64,000 nucleotides of DNA from Stutzerimonas zhaodongensis (GCF_003696365.1 NZ_RFFM01000004.1:124001-188000), one strand, 5' to 3'. Shown: positions 27,682 through 37,448, numbered from the stretch's first letter. The notes: generated by a model not told the origin, from the letters alone. A program made the numbers and translations.

Positions 27682-28272
27682 ATGATCCGACAACTCGATG
27701 CATCGCAATGGCGCGCCTGGCACGGCGACAGCTTTCCCGACTGCTGCTGGCAACTGGAGGGCGATGAGCTGCATGCCGTTGCCGGCACGCAGCGAATCGA
27801 CCTGGTCTCGCTGGAGCGTTATCGCAACTTCAGGTTGCGCTTCGAGTTCGCCCTGCCTTATGCGGGCAACTCGGGCGTGTTCTATCACGTTCAGGAAGAT
27901 GTTGAGCTGAGCTGGCACAGCGGCCCGGAACTGCAGCTGCTCGATGATCAGGGTCATCCCGATGGCTGCGTACCCAGCACCCGTAACGGTGCGCTTTATG
28001 GGCTGCTACCGCCGGATGCGGACACCCAGCTGATACCCGATCAGTTCGTCGAAGCCGCGCTCAGCGTTCACAATGGTGAGGTCGAGCACTGGCTGAACGG
28101 GCGTCTTGTACTTCGCTACGGGCTGAACGACGAAGCGTTACGCAAACGCATCGCCACGAGCAAATTCAGCAATTACCCGCGCTTTGCCCGGGCGGATGAA
28201 GGTCACATCGTCTTGCAACATCATGGCGAGGCTGCGCGCTTCCGCCGCCTGTCGATAGAAACACCGGACTGA
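27682..28272 (+). CDS. DUF1080 (3-keto-disaccharide hydrolase domain) protein
   Basis: A 196-residue beta-sandwich protein of the DUF1080/concanavalin-like family. It has the family's FRLRFEFALPYAGNSGVFYHV, GPELQLLDDQGHPD and ALYGLLPP segments. DUF1080 members cleave 3-keto-disaccharides or bind glucans and are mostly exported, but this one has no signal peptide and should be cytoplasmic. It begins seven bases after the trehalose synthase-like gene, so it likely acts on the same sugars. Confidence 0.8.
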   Translation: MIRQLDASQWRAWHGDSFPDCCWQLEGDELHAVAGTQRIDLVSLERYRNFRLRFEFALPYAGNSGVFYHVQEDVELSWHSGPELQLLDDQGHPDGCVPSTRNGALYGLLPPDADTQLIPDQFVEAALSVHNGEVEHWLNGRLVLRYGLNDEALRKRIATSKFSNYPRFARADEGHIVLQHHGEAARFRRLSIETPD

Positions 28273-28365
28273 ACGGTCCACTTGGACCCGCGCATGGAAT
28301 TAGGCGAGAATGCGCGGCTTTCCAGGCTGCGGAAAGCAGTGACGAACGGATGCTGGATTGAAACG

Positions 28366-28401
28366 AGCTGGGCGCTCGCCACTACGGCGCAGCGCCCAGC
28401 T
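28366..28401 (+). terminator. Strong hairpin between the DUF1080 gene and xpt
   Basis: AGCTGGGCGCT, inner CGCC-ACTAC-GGCG, one bulged C, AGCGCCCAGCT: an 11-bp perfect outer stem extended by 4 bp. It is followed by GGCTTTTCG, a weak T-run. It may terminate the GH13 unit or act as an attenuator in the xpt leader. The rest of the 190-base gap shows no conserved purine aptamer that I could recognise. Confidence 0.5.
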
Positions 28402-28450
28402 GGCTTTTCGACCTCTGATTCGTCAGGTGAACCCGGCCGCCCACGCTTGA

Positions 28451-29035
<585 letters not shown>

Positions 29036-29047
29036 ACGCCGCTCGCT

Positions 29048-29566
29048 CTACTCGTTACGCCAAAGGCTGACCAGCGCGCCCTGGGTGCCGGCAACCGGAT
29101 CACTTACCGGCACGCTGACCCGCTGCGCGCGCATCCGAGCCTCATCGTGGCTGCTTTCATCCGGGCGCAGCAGATCGTATTGCTGCTCCATCGGATAACC
29201 ACCGACCACCTCGAAATCCTCACTGGCGCTGAGCTGGCAATGCCCAGTGCCGGCAGGCAGCACCAGCGCATCCCCCGCACTCACCTCCACTTCCTGACCG
29301 CGCTCGCCACCCAGCATCAGTCGTGCCGAACCACGTGATACGCCAAGCACCTCATGCGCAGTGGAGTGGTAGTGGTGATAGTCATAGACTCCTGCTCGCC
29401 ATTGCGCCGGCCACAGATGGCTATTGAAAAGATTCTCGAACGCGCTGGCATAGTCGTTACCGGCCAATGGCAGCTGTCGGTAAACCAGCACCGGGTGAGA
29501 GCTGTTCGGCGTACGACCATCGCTGGAAAAATGCAGCTGCTCGGGTTGCGGGGCGGAACTGTGCAT
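29048..29566 (-). CDS. YjlB-like cupin protein
   Basis: A 172-residue single cupin. YDYHHYHSTAHEVLGVSRGSARLMLGGE supplies the metal-binding His/Glu cluster, and VSAGDALVLPAGTGHCQL the second cupin motif with its His. The YjlB-type tail ending DPVAGTQGALVSLW is present. The biochemical function of YjlB is unknown. The ATG at 29564-29566 starts MHSSAPQPEQLHF. It converges with xpt, 12 bases apart. Confidence 0.82.
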   Translation of the reverse strand: MHSSAPQPEQLHFSSDGRTPNSSHPVLVYRQLPLAGNDYASAFENLFNSHLWPAQWRAGVYDYHHYHSTAHEVLGVSRGSARLMLGGERGQEVEVSAGDALVLPAGTGHCQLSASEDFEVVGGYPMEQQYDLLRPDESSHDEARMRAQRVSVPVSDPVAGTQGALVSLWRNE

Positions 29567-29667
29567 GGGCACCTCATCGACATGCCGAGGGCTCAGCAAT
29601 GAAGTCCTCGGGAAGGGAGTTGCAAGTTTCGACCCGGCACCGAGCGGCTTTACTCCCTCCAGAAACG

Positions 29668-29693
29668 ACAAAGCCGCCCGAAGGCGGCTTTGT
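29668..29693 (-). terminator. Terminator of the cytochrome c5 gene
   Basis: ACAAAGCCGCC, loop CGAA, GGCGGCTTTGT: an 11-bp perfect stem 30 bases after the cytochrome stop, with GTTTCT following on the minus strand. Confidence 0.75.
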
Positions 29694-29722
29694 CTTGACC
29701 GGCGTGCGCTTGAGGGCGCTTG

Positions 29723-30145
29723 TTACAGGCCGGACATATGCTTGATGGCATCCAACAGCTCGTCATCCGAGCAGTCAGCACATGTGCCTTTCGGCGGCAT
29801 GGCGTTGATGCCACTGATGGCATGCTTGAGCAGACCATCCAGCCCACCCGCGGCATCTGCACGCGCAGTCCAGGCAGCGCTATCACCGGTCTTCGGCGAA
29901 TTCAGCAGGCCGGAACCGTGGCAGGCAGTGCAGAATTTGCCGTACACATCGGAACCGCTGCGAGCAGCGCCGCCTGCGGCAGCAGTCGCACCGCCAGCAG
30001 CAGCGCACTCCTCGCCTTGAATACATACATTACCCACCGGCTTGAGTCGCTCGGCGATATCGTCGTTGGTCGCAGCCTGAGCGCTCACTGCCCACAGGGC
30101 CAATACGGCAGTCTGTGCTACCAGGATCTTCTTAATCAGGTTCAC
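29723..30145 (-). CDS. cycB: Cytochrome c5
   Basis: A 140-residue periplasmic c-type cytochrome with a signal peptide (residues 1-24, ending VSAQAA). One heme site, CTACH, has the axial Met in INAMPPKG. The extra pair CADCSDD near the C-terminus is the cytochrome c5 disulfide region. An alanine/glycine-rich linker precedes the heme domain. It carries electrons between quinol oxidation and terminal reductases or oxidases. It is monocistronic with its own terminator. Confidence 0.9.
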   Translation of the reverse strand: MNLIKKILVAQTAVLALWAVSAQAATNDDIAERLKPVGNVCIQGEECAAAGGATAAAGGAARSGSDVYGKFCTACHGSGLLNSPKTGDSAAWTARADAAGGLDGLLKHAISGINAMPPKGTCADCSDDELLDAIKHMSGL

Positions 30146-30307
30146 CTTATACCCTCATGTGGCTAGACACGCCCGCGGCCACGGTATCGCGAGCGGCGAT
30201 CAGTATAACGGCAAGCCATGTCCGCCGAAACAATACGAATGGCCCGCCCATCCTCAGCGACGCTTTGTCGCAGCGGAGTCCGGCACGGCCTGCCCGCAAT
30301 AAAGCGC

Positions 30308-30856
30308 TTAGAAATTAGCCGGCGTGGTCGCGCTGATCAGCCGGGCAGGTGCGTCGAACGGGTTACGGAATCGGTGTGGCTTGCTGCTTTCGAAATAGTA
30401 GCTATCCCCCGTCTCGAGCACATAGGTCTGGCCGCTCACTGTCAGCTCCAGACGCCCTTCGACCAGCATCCCGGCCTCCTCCCCCTGGTGAGCCAGCATG
30501 TCGGTGCCCGTATCAGAGCCAGGCGGATAGGTTTCCGTCAGAAAGGCGATGGCCCGTCCCGGATGGGCCTTGCCAACCAGTTTCATGCTGACCGCACCGT
30601 CGGAAATATCGATCAGCTCACCGGCCTTGTAGACCACCTGGGTATCGCTGTCCTGCTCGAAATCGGGAGAAAAGAATTCGACGAGCGACATGGGGATGCC
30701 GCTGAGCACCTTTTTCAACGAACTGATCGAGGGGCTAACGCTGTTCTTCTCGATCATGGAAATTGTGCTGTTGGTGACGCCTGCACGTTTGGCGAGTTCG
30801 CGCTGGGACAGGCCCTTGAGTTTACGAATGGTTTGCAGTCGAACACCGACGTCCAA
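30308..30856 (-). CDS. pauR: PauR-type XRE/cupin regulator
   Basis: About 182 residues. An N-terminal helix-turn-helix (GVRLQTIRKLKGLSQRELAKRAGVTNSTISMIEKN) is joined to a C-terminal cupin domain (TDMLAHQGEEAGMLVEGRLELTVSGQ ... GDSYYFESSKPHRFRN). By synteny and fold this is the PauR/PuuR repressor of polyamine catabolism. No ATG fits; I use the TTG at 30854-30856 with GGGGG eight bases upstream. A TTG at 30869-30871 is the alternative. An amine oxidase-type gene (34527) lies nearby, in keeping with this role. Confidence 0.83.
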   Translation of the reverse strand: MDVGVRLQTIRKLKGLSQRELAKRAGVTNSTISMIEKNSVSPSISSLKKVLSGIPMSLVEFFSPDFEQDSDTQVVYKAGELIDISDGAVSMKLVGKAHPGRAIAFLTETYPPGSDTGTDMLAHQGEEAGMLVEGRLELTVSGQTYVLETGDSYYFESSKPHRFRNPFDAPARLISATTPANF

Positions 30857-31145
30857 TACGGGAGCCCCCAATCAAGAGCGATAGCAGAGGCCGCTATGAT
30901 GGCGAGGGCGTTCAGAATTTTCAACACACCGGGATGAAATGACGTCTTGCCTGCTAACCCCCTGCATCTACGGGCTCTGCAGCTCTTACTGGATGGGCCA
31001 TGTAGAGAATCAACCGTTCGGCTCATGCTCGAACGAGAGGCAGCCGGCTAATTTGCCGACGCTGGATCGAAATCCAAATTCCCCAGTCTGCTGAGGACTG
31101 GTTGTGGGAACAGGACGTTTACCACCCCTCCGAACGGAGCTTCAA

Positions 31146-32075
31146 ATGCTGAACAAAAAGACGATTCTCGCACTGTTGATATCTGCCGCTGCGACAAGCG
31201 CAATGGCTGCTGGCAGCGAAACCACGATTCTGCAAACCGGCTCCTATCAGGACGCCACCGTCAACCAGTCTGGCGCGTCGCATAACGCTGAGGTCACCCA
31301 ACAGGGTGCGCAGGGCAATACAGCGCTGGTCGACCAGACCGGAACCAAAAACACCACTGCCATCTTCCAGTCTGGCGAAGGCAACGAGGCAACAACCAAT
31401 CAGCGCGGCATCAACTCAAGCTCAGTCGTCAACCAGATCGGCAACCTGAACGTCGTGGACGTCGTGCTGCAAGCATCTCGCAATAACGAATCATCAATTG
31501 AGCAGCGCGGCGATTTGAACGAAGCACGGGTCGTGCAAGGTGGCGGCGGCAACCATTTCTCGGACCTGTTCCAGAGCGGTAACTCAAACCGGGCCATGCT
31601 GGCCCAGGGCGGCAACTTCCAAAGCGCCTTCGTTGAACAGACCGGCACTGATAACTACGTTCGCAGCGGTCAGTACGGCACACGCGGCACCCTCGACGTG
31701 ATCCAGAGCGGCGACATGAACTCTGCCACCGTCAGCCAGACCGGTAGAGACCAAGGTGCATTCGTTCAGCAGGATGGCGTCAACAACGACGTAACGCTCA
31801 CTCAAACGGGCGACCTGGCCGAGGCCGAGATCGTGCAGTTCGGACAGGACAACAGCGCGGAGTTCGTGCAAGCCGGCAGAGACAACTATGCGCAGAGCTA
31901 CCAGGACGGCAATGACAACCTGCTGGATGTCACCCAATCGGGGGCTCAGAACGACGCAGTCATAAGCCAGGCCGGGATGGATAACAGTGCAGTACTGCTC
32001 CAGAGCAGCATGGGTGATTATGCATTCATCACCCAGAGCGGTAACGGCAACATGGCGGACGTGACCCAACGTTAA
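31146..32075 (+). CDS. Curlin-repeat (CsgA/CsgB-like) amyloid protein
   Basis: A 309-residue secreted protein. The signal peptide is MLNKKTILALLISAAATSAMA. The rest, from about residue 30 to the end, is roughly 25 back-to-back 11-residue units of the form Q-x-G-x-x-N-x-A-x-V-x, for example QSGDMNSATVS, QFGQDNSAEFV and QSGAQNDAVIS. This is the curlin strand-loop-strand repeat, which stacks into a beta-solenoid amyloid. E. coli CsgA has only five 22-residue repeats; this has about 12. No csgD, E, F or G is nearby. GGAG lies before the ATG and a strong terminator follows. It occupies the slot where P. aeruginosa has dadX. Confidence 0.85.
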   Translation: MLNKKTILALLISAAATSAMAAGSETTILQTGSYQDATVNQSGASHNAEVTQQGAQGNTALVDQTGTKNTTAIFQSGEGNEATTNQRGINSSSVVNQIGNLNVVDVVLQASRNNESSIEQRGDLNEARVVQGGGGNHFSDLFQSGNSNRAMLAQGGNFQSAFVEQTGTDNYVRSGQYGTRGTLDVIQSGDMNSATVSQTGRDQGAFVQQDGVNNDVTLTQTGDLAEAEIVQFGQDNSAEFVQAGRDNYAQSYQDGNDNLLDVTQSGAQNDAVISQAGMDNSAVLLQSSMGDYAFITQSGNGNMADVTQR

Positions 32076-32089
32076 ACGTTGCGCACAAC

Positions 32090-32118
32090 AAAAAGCCCGG
32101 CGCGTGCCGGGCTTTTTT
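32090..32118 (+). terminator. Terminator of the curlin-repeat gene
   Basis: A-run, GCCCGGC, loop GCGT, GCCGGGC, T6. It is a perfect 7-bp GC stem extended by A-T pairs, 15 bases after the stop. Confidence 0.88.
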
Positions 32119-32186
32119 GCTTCTGTGGCTTCGCAGATGTGCCACCTGCATGCGGAACTACAGACTGCGCCACCCTCGGCGCTCAA

Positions 32187-32543
32187 TCAGTCTGGAAGCG
32201 CAGCGACAACGGACAATTCGACGAGGATTTCCGGCTCGCAGAGCTTGGCCTCCACCGTAGCGCGAGCTGGAGCGACGCCCTGAGGCAGCCACTGATCCCA
32301 AACAGCATTCATGCCGGCAAAATCTGCATCGATATCCTTGAGATAAATGGTCACCGAGAGGATGTGTTGCTTGTCGGTTCCAGCCTCACCGAGCAGCCGC
32401 TCGATATTGTCGAGGGTCTCACGGGTTTGTTGCTCGATACCGGCACTCATGTCATCACCCACCTGTCCAGCGAGATAGACCGTGCCACGGTGAATGACGA
32501 TTTGGCTCATGCGTTCATTGGTGTGCAGGCGCTGTATGGACAT
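32187..32543 (-). CDS. RidA-family protein of the dad locus
   Basis: A 118-residue YjgF/YER057c/UK114 trimeric protein. [12 protein letters not shown], the [16 protein letters not shown] helix and the C-terminal [18 protein letters not shown] segment, in which the conserved Arg and Glu bind the imine substrate. It would hydrolyse imino acids released by D-amino acid dehydrogenase. The ATG at 32541-32543 overlaps the end of dadA by 29 bases, so translation is coupled. Confidence 0.87.
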   Translation of the reverse strand: MSIQRLHTNERMSQIVIHRGTVYLAGQVGDDMSAGIEQQTRETLDNIERLLGEAGTDKQHILSVTIYLKDIDADFAGMNAVWDQWLPQGVAPARATVEAKLCEPEILVELSVVAALPD

Positions 32544-33816
32544 GCTTTTGCGATTCCTTGTTTTTTCCATAGCGGGATATGTCGAGACCATCGGTGCTGA
32601 TCTGGGTGCGCTTTTTCGCCAGCAGATCGGCGAGCAGACGACCAGAGCCGCAGGCCATGGTCCAGCCCAGAGTACCGTGCCCGGTGTTCAGATACAGGTT
32701 GCGATAGGCCGTGCCGCCAATGATCGGCGTGCCGTCCGGCGTGGCCGGGCGAAGGCCGGTCCAGAGTTCGGCGCTAACTGGATCACCACCTTCAGGAAAA
32801 AGATCGCCAACCACCATGGCCAGTGTCTCGCGACGCCGCGGATTGAGTGACAGATCGTGCCCGGCAATCTCGGCCATGCCACCAACCCGGATGCGTTGGT
32901 CGAAACGGGTGATGGCGACCTTGTAGGTCTCGTCAAGCACAGTGGAAACAGGGGCCATAGATGGGTTGCTGATCGGCACGGTCAGCGAATAGCCCTTGAG
33001 CGGGTAAACAGGAGCATGGATACCGAGCGGCTTGAGCATTTGCGGGCTGTAACTGCCCAGCGCGAGCACGTAGCGATCGGCCTTTTCGAGTTTTCCATCG
33101 ATCCACACACCATTGAGCCGGTTACCCGAATACTCCAGTCGCTGAATATCCTGATTGAAACGGAACTCCACACCTAACGAGCGCGACATTTCGGCGAGCC
33201 TGGTGGTGAACATCTGGCAATCCCCGGTCTGGTCGTTGGGCAACCGCAGCGCGCCGCTGAGCTTGTCCGAAACCTGTCCAAGCGCGGGTTCGGCACGAGC
33301 GATCCCGGCGCGGTCGAGCAATTCATAAGGCACGCCTGAGGCTTCAAGGACAGCGATGTCCTTGGCCGCGTTGTCCAGCTGCGCCTGGGTGCGGAACAGC
33401 TGCGTAGTGCCGCATTGACGACCTTCGTAGTCGATTCCGGTTTCGTTGCGCAATTCGTCGAGGCAGTCTCGGCTGTATTCAGACAACCGCACCATCCGTT
33501 CCTTGTTGACGGCATACCGCGCCGCCGTGCAATTGCGCAGCATCTGTGCCATCCAGAGGTATTGCTGGATGTCGCCAGTGAGTTTGATGGCGAGCGGCGC
33601 ATGGCGCTGCATCAACCATTTCATGGCTTTCAGGGGCACGCCAGGGGCCGCCCAAGGCGAGGCGTAGCCCGGTGACACCTGCCCAGCATTGGCGAAGCTG
33701 GTCTCCATGGCCGCGGCAGGCTGACGGTCGACGACCACCACCTCGAAACCGGCCCGAGCCAGATAATAGGCACTGGTGGTACCGATCACGCCGCTACCCA
33801 TCACCAGAACACGCAT
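32515..33816 (-). CDS. dadA: D-amino acid dehydrogenase, small subunit
   Basis: A 433-residue FAD enzyme with the dinucleotide fold at the N-terminus ([26 protein letters not shown]). Further DadA signatures are [27 protein letters not shown] and [15 protein letters not shown]...[20 protein letters not shown]. It oxidises D-alanine and other D-amino acids, feeding electrons to the quinone pool at the membrane. The charged tail ([17 protein letters not shown]) runs into ridA. Lrp (33964) is divergent and, in Pseudomonas, activates dadA in response to alanine. Confidence 0.93.
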   Translation of the reverse strand: MRVLVMGSGVIGTTSAYYLARAGFEVVVVDRQPAAAMETSFANAGQVSPGYASPWAAPGVPLKAMKWLMQRHAPLAIKLTGDIQQYLWMAQMLRNCTAARYAVNKERMVRLSEYSRDCLDELRNETGIDYEGRQCGTTQLFRTQAQLDNAAKDIAVLEASGVPYELLDRAGIARAEPALGQVSDKLSGALRLPNDQTGDCQMFTTRLAEMSRSLGVEFRFNQDIQRLEYSGNRLNGVWIDGKLEKADRYVLALGSYSPQMLKPLGIHAPVYPLKGYSLTVPISNPSMAPVSTVLDETYKVAITRFDQRIRVGGMAEIAGHDLSLNPRRRETLAMVVGDLFPEGGDPVSAELWTGLRPATPDGTPIIGGTAYRNLYLNTGHGTLGWTMACGSGRLLADLLAKKRTQISTDGLDISRYGKNKESQKHVHTAPAHQ

Positions 33817-33963
33817 CGCCGCCTCCCACCCGCCGTTGCGGGTATTCCAGAGCCACTGTTAATGGGCAGTATAAAAAGCGTCGAGCAGTGTTTTTCTCTA
33901 TATAAAGCACTATCTTTGCGATTTATTAACGCTGAAAGACACTTTCATGGAGGCGATACGCCT

Positions 33964-34452
33964 ATGCGTACCAAGCATCAGACTCGTCGTGAACTGGACA
34001 AGATCGACCGCCAGATTCTTCGTCTCCTGCAAGCGGAGGGCCGAATGCCCTTCACCGAACTCGGCGAGCGCATCGGCCTGTCCACTACGCCTTGCACCGA
34101 GCGAGTCCGGCGGCTGGAGCGCGAAGGCATCATCATGGGCTACACGGCGCGGTTGAACCCACAACACCTCAAGGGCGGGCTGCTGGTGTTCGTCGAAATC
34201 AGCCTGGCTTACAAGTCCGGCGATATTTTCGAGGAGTTTCGTCGGGCCGTGCTCAAGCTGCCGCACGTGCTGGAATGCCATCTCGTCTCGGGTGATTTCG
34301 ACTACCTGATCAAGGCGCGGATTTCAGAGATGGCCTCCTACCGCAAACTGTTAGGCGACATCCTGCTCAAACTGCCGCACGTCCGCGAATCGAAGAGTTA
34401 CATCGTCATGGAGGAGGTCAAGGAGTCGCTGGAGCTGCCAGTACCGGACTGA
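33964..34452 (+). CDS. lrp: Lrp/AsnC-family regulator of the dad genes
   Basis: A 162-residue Lrp protein. An N-terminal helix-turn-helix (LDKIDRQILRLLQAEGRMPFTELGERIGLSTTPCTERVRRLEREGII) is followed by the RAM ligand-binding domain (VFVEISLAY...LPHVLECHLVSGDFDYLIKARISEM). It starts at ATG 33964 (MRTKHQTRRELDKID). It is divergent from dadA across a 147-base AT-rich intergenic region, the expected place for its own control sites. Confidence 0.92.
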   Translation: MRTKHQTRRELDKIDRQILRLLQAEGRMPFTELGERIGLSTTPCTERVRRLEREGIIMGYTARLNPQHLKGGLLVFVEISLAYKSGDIFEEFRRAVLKLPHVLECHLVSGDFDYLIKARISEMASYRKLLGDILLKLPHVRESKSYIVMEEVKESLELPVPD

Positions 34453-34526
34453 TCGGCGATGCGCTTTTGCGCCGCCCGCCCTCTGCGGTCTACCCTTCGG
34501 CCAGGCAAATCGTTCAAGGCTTGACT

Positions 34527-35837
34527 ATGACTACCCGGCAATCGGCCGCTCACGCTCAGAACCACGCTCCGTCCTATTACGCTGCCAGTGCCAACCGAAC
34601 ACTTGCATTCGCCCCTCTGCAAGGCGAGCAACAGGCCGATGTCTGCATTGTCGGCGGAGGCTTCAGCGGGCTGAACACCGCCATCGAGCTGGCTGAGCGC
34701 GGCTTGTCAGTCGTGCTGCTGGAAGCCCACCGCATCGGCTGGGGCGCCAGCGGCCGGAATGGGGGGCAGCTGATCCGCGGCGTCGGACATGACGTCGAGC
34801 AGTTCCAACCCGTGCTGGGTGACGATGGCGTAGACAACCTCAAGCGCATGGGCTTCGAAGCGGTAGACATCGTTCGCCAGCGCATCGAGCGTTATGCCAT
34901 CGAATGCGATCTGACCTGGGGTTATTGCGACCTGGCGACCAAGCAGCGGCATCTAGATGGCTTCGAGGCGGACTACGCAGACTTGAAGCGCCTCGGCTAT
35001 CCGCATCCACTTAAACGCGTGGCGAAAGAGGACATGCACGAGGTCATTGGCTCGGATCGCTACGTGGGCGGCTTGATCGACATGGGCTCAGGGCATCTGC
35101 ACCCGCTCAACCTGGCGCTCGGCGAAGCCGCCGCCGCACAGTCGCTTGGGGTGCGATTGTTCGAGCAATCGGCGGTGGAGCGCATCGAGTACGGCTCGCA
35201 GGTACAGGTGCACACGGCGCAAGGCAGCGTGCGCGCTGGCCAACTGGTGCTTGCCTGCAACGCTTATCTGGGAGCGCTGCATAAATCGCTGTCGGGAAAA
35301 GTGCTGCCGGCCGGGAGCTACATCATCGCCACCGAACCGTTGCCCATGACTGTCGCGAATGAGTTGTTACCGCAGAACATGGCGGTCTGCGATCAGCGGG
35401 TGGCGCTGGACTACTTCCGGCTGTCAGCTGATGGGCGACTGTTGTTCGGAGGCGCCTGCCATTATTCCGGACGGGATCCAAAGGACATTGCAGGCTACAT
35501 GCGGCCTAAGATGCTCGAGGTTTTTCCTCAGCTGGAAGGCAGCCAAATCGACTTTCAGTGGGGCGGTATGATCGGTATCGGCGCCAATCGCCTGCCTCAG
35601 ATAGGGCGGTTACCAGACCATGCCAACGTCTTCTACGCCCAGGCGTATGCCGGACATGGCCTGAATGCCACGCATCTCGCCGGCCGGCTCCTGGCCGAGG
35701 CCATATCGGGGCAGGTCGATGGCAGGTTCGATCTGTTCGCGCGTGTGCCGCACCCGACGTTTCCCGGCGGTCAGCGCTTGCGTTCACCGCTGCTCGCCCT
35801 GGGCATGCTCTGGCACAGGCTGAAGGATCAGTTCTGA
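34527..35837 (+). CDS. FAD-dependent amine oxidase/oxidoreductase (PauB-like)
   Basis: A 436-residue DAO-family flavoenzyme. FAD-binding VCIVGGGFSGLNTAIELAERG, then GWGASGRNGGQL, HPLNLALG and the C-terminal AQAYAGHGLNATHLAGRLLAEA. It resembles gamma-glutamylputrescine oxidoreductase (PuuB/PauB), and by synteny next to lrp it matches the pauB4 gene of P. aeruginosa. It likely oxidises gamma-glutamylated polyamines, under the nearby PauR. Substrate identity is inference. Confidence 0.85.
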   Translation: MTTRQSAAHAQNHAPSYYAASANRTLAFAPLQGEQQADVCIVGGGFSGLNTAIELAERGLSVVLLEAHRIGWGASGRNGGQLIRGVGHDVEQFQPVLGDDGVDNLKRMGFEAVDIVRQRIERYAIECDLTWGYCDLATKQRHLDGFEADYADLKRLGYPHPLKRVAKEDMHEVIGSDRYVGGLIDMGSGHLHPLNLALGEAAAAQSLGVRLFEQSAVERIEYGSQVQVHTAQGSVRAGQLVLACNAYLGALHKSLSGKVLPAGSYIIATEPLPMTVANELLPQNMAVCDQRVALDYFRLSADGRLLFGGACHYSGRDPKDIAGYMRPKMLEVFPQLEGSQIDFQWGGMIGIGANRLPQIGRLPDHANVFYAQAYAGHGLNATHLAGRLLAEAISGQVDGRFDLFARVPHPTFPGGQRLRSPLLALGMLWHRLKDQF

Positions 35838-35903
35838 ATTTCACCGTTGCGCTGACGTCCAATCTGCCGAGGAAGAGAACAATCGACAGGAGTGACCCTG
35901 CGC

Positions 35904-37448
35904 ATGCGTCTGCTACTTGTGGCAGTGCTTCTCCTGGCTGGCTGCGCCGGTCAGGTTACCCCCGCCCCGCAATCTTATGCTCTGCCGGACCGCAGCTCTG
36001 CACTGGCTCAACGGGTAGACGCACTGGCTGCCCGACAGCAGGCGGGAACGTCCGGCTTTCGCCTGCTCGCTGAAAGCGAGGACGCTTTCACTGCGCGCAT
36101 GCAGATGATTCGCCAGGCCAGTACAAGCCTCGATGTGCAGTACTACATCGTCCATGACGGACTCAGCACCCGTGCGCTCGTCGATGAGGTGCTCCATGCT
36201 GCCGATCGCGGCGTGCGGGTCAGGCTGCTGCTAGACGACATGACCAGCGATGGCAGCGACTACCAGATCGCCACGCTGGCTGCGCACCCGAACGTGCTGA
36301 TTCGCGTATTCAATCCGCTGCATCTGGGCCGCAGCAATGTTGTGACGCGCTCGCTGGGACGCCTGCTTCATCTGTCCCAGCAACACAGACGCATGCACAA
36401 CAAGCTGATGCTGGCCGATAGCAGCCTGGCCATCGTCGGCGGCCGCAATCTGGGCGACGAGTATTTCGACGCCGATCAGGCCTTCAACTTTACCGACATC
36501 GACCTGCTCGCAGCCGGCCCGGTCGCCGAACAGTTGGCGGTGAGTTTCGATCAGTACTGGAATCATCAGTTGAGCGTGCCGATCCAGCAATTTCTGCGCA
36601 GACCGCCCAGCGAGGCCGATCTGATGCAGGCACGCGACGATATAAGGCGCTACCTCGAGGCCGAAAGGCTGGAGGACAATCGTCGCTATCAGCACCTGAT
36701 GGGAAATCTGCAAGAGCCGCTACTCACCCGGTGGATGGACGATCTGATTTGGGCTCCTGCCCAGGCCCTCTGGGACCACCCGGACAAGATCGAAGCGCCA
36801 GGAGTACCGGACGAAAAGCTACTGCTCACGACCCAGCTGCAGCCAAGCATGGATCGTGTGCGTCATTCGATGACGCTGATATCTGCCTATTTCGTACCTA
36901 CCGAACAAGGGGTCGAGTACCTTGCAGAACATGCCGGCAATGGCGTTTCAGTGCAGGTTCTTACCAATGCGCTCGAGGCAACGGACGTACCTGCGGTGCA
37001 TGGCGGCTACGCACCCTATCGAGCCGACCTGCTCAAGGCAGGCGTAAGACTTTTCGAATTGCGACGGCAGCCGGATCAGGAGTCCAGGTACAGCATCAGC
37101 GGGGACTCCGAATCCAGCCTGCATAGCAAGGCGGCGGTATTCGATCAGCAGGAAGTCTTTCTCGGCTCGCTGAATTTCGATCCACGCTCGATATTGTGGA
37201 ATACCGAAGTAGGTATTCTCATTGACAGCGAGGCTCTGGCCAGCGACGTGTACGAACTCGTCCAGGAAGGTACGTCTCCGGCTATCAGCTATGAGGTGCG
37301 GCTTGTGGAGCGCGATGGCAAGGAGCGGCTGATCTGGCTGGCCGAAGACCATGGTCAGCGCAAGGTTCTGCTCCATGAGCCTGGCGGCGCCTGGCGCCGC
37401 TTCAACGCCTGGTTCAGCCGCATCATCGGGCTGGAACGATTGCTCTAA
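35904..37448 (+). CDS. Phospholipase D-family lipoprotein
   Basis: A 514-residue lipoprotein. The signal peptide MRLLLVAVLLLAG ends in a lipobox LAGC, so it is membrane-anchored on the outside of the inner membrane or in the outer membrane. Two HKD motifs, HNKLMLAD (around residue 165) and HSKAAVFD (around 410), each follow the H-x-K-x4-D pattern with Gly/Asn after (GGRNLGDEYF, GSLNFDPRS). It resembles YmdC/ClsC-type cardiolipin synthases. I use ATG 35904, not the GTG at 35892, because the GTG lies inside the AGGAG ribosome-binding site. Confidence 0.87.
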   Translation: MRLLLVAVLLLAGCAGQVTPAPQSYALPDRSSALAQRVDALAARQQAGTSGFRLLAESEDAFTARMQMIRQASTSLDVQYYIVHDGLSTRALVDEVLHAADRGVRVRLLLDDMTSDGSDYQIATLAAHPNVLIRVFNPLHLGRSNVVTRSLGRLLHLSQQHRRMHNKLMLADSSLAIVGGRNLGDEYFDADQAFNFTDIDLLAAGPVAEQLAVSFDQYWNHQLSVPIQQFLRRPPSEADLMQARDDIRRYLEAERLEDNRRYQHLMGNLQEPLLTRWMDDLIWAPAQALWDHPDKIEAPGVPDEKLLLTTQLQPSMDRVRHSMTLISAYFVPTEQGVEYLAEHAGNGVSVQVLTNALEATDVPAVHGGYAPYRADLLKAGVRLFELRRQPDQESRYSISGDSESSLHSKAAVFDQQEVFLGSLNFDPRSILWNTEVGILIDSEALASDVYELVQEGTSPAISYEVRLVERDGKERLIWLAEDHGQRKVLLHEPGGAWRRFNAWFSRIIGLERLL

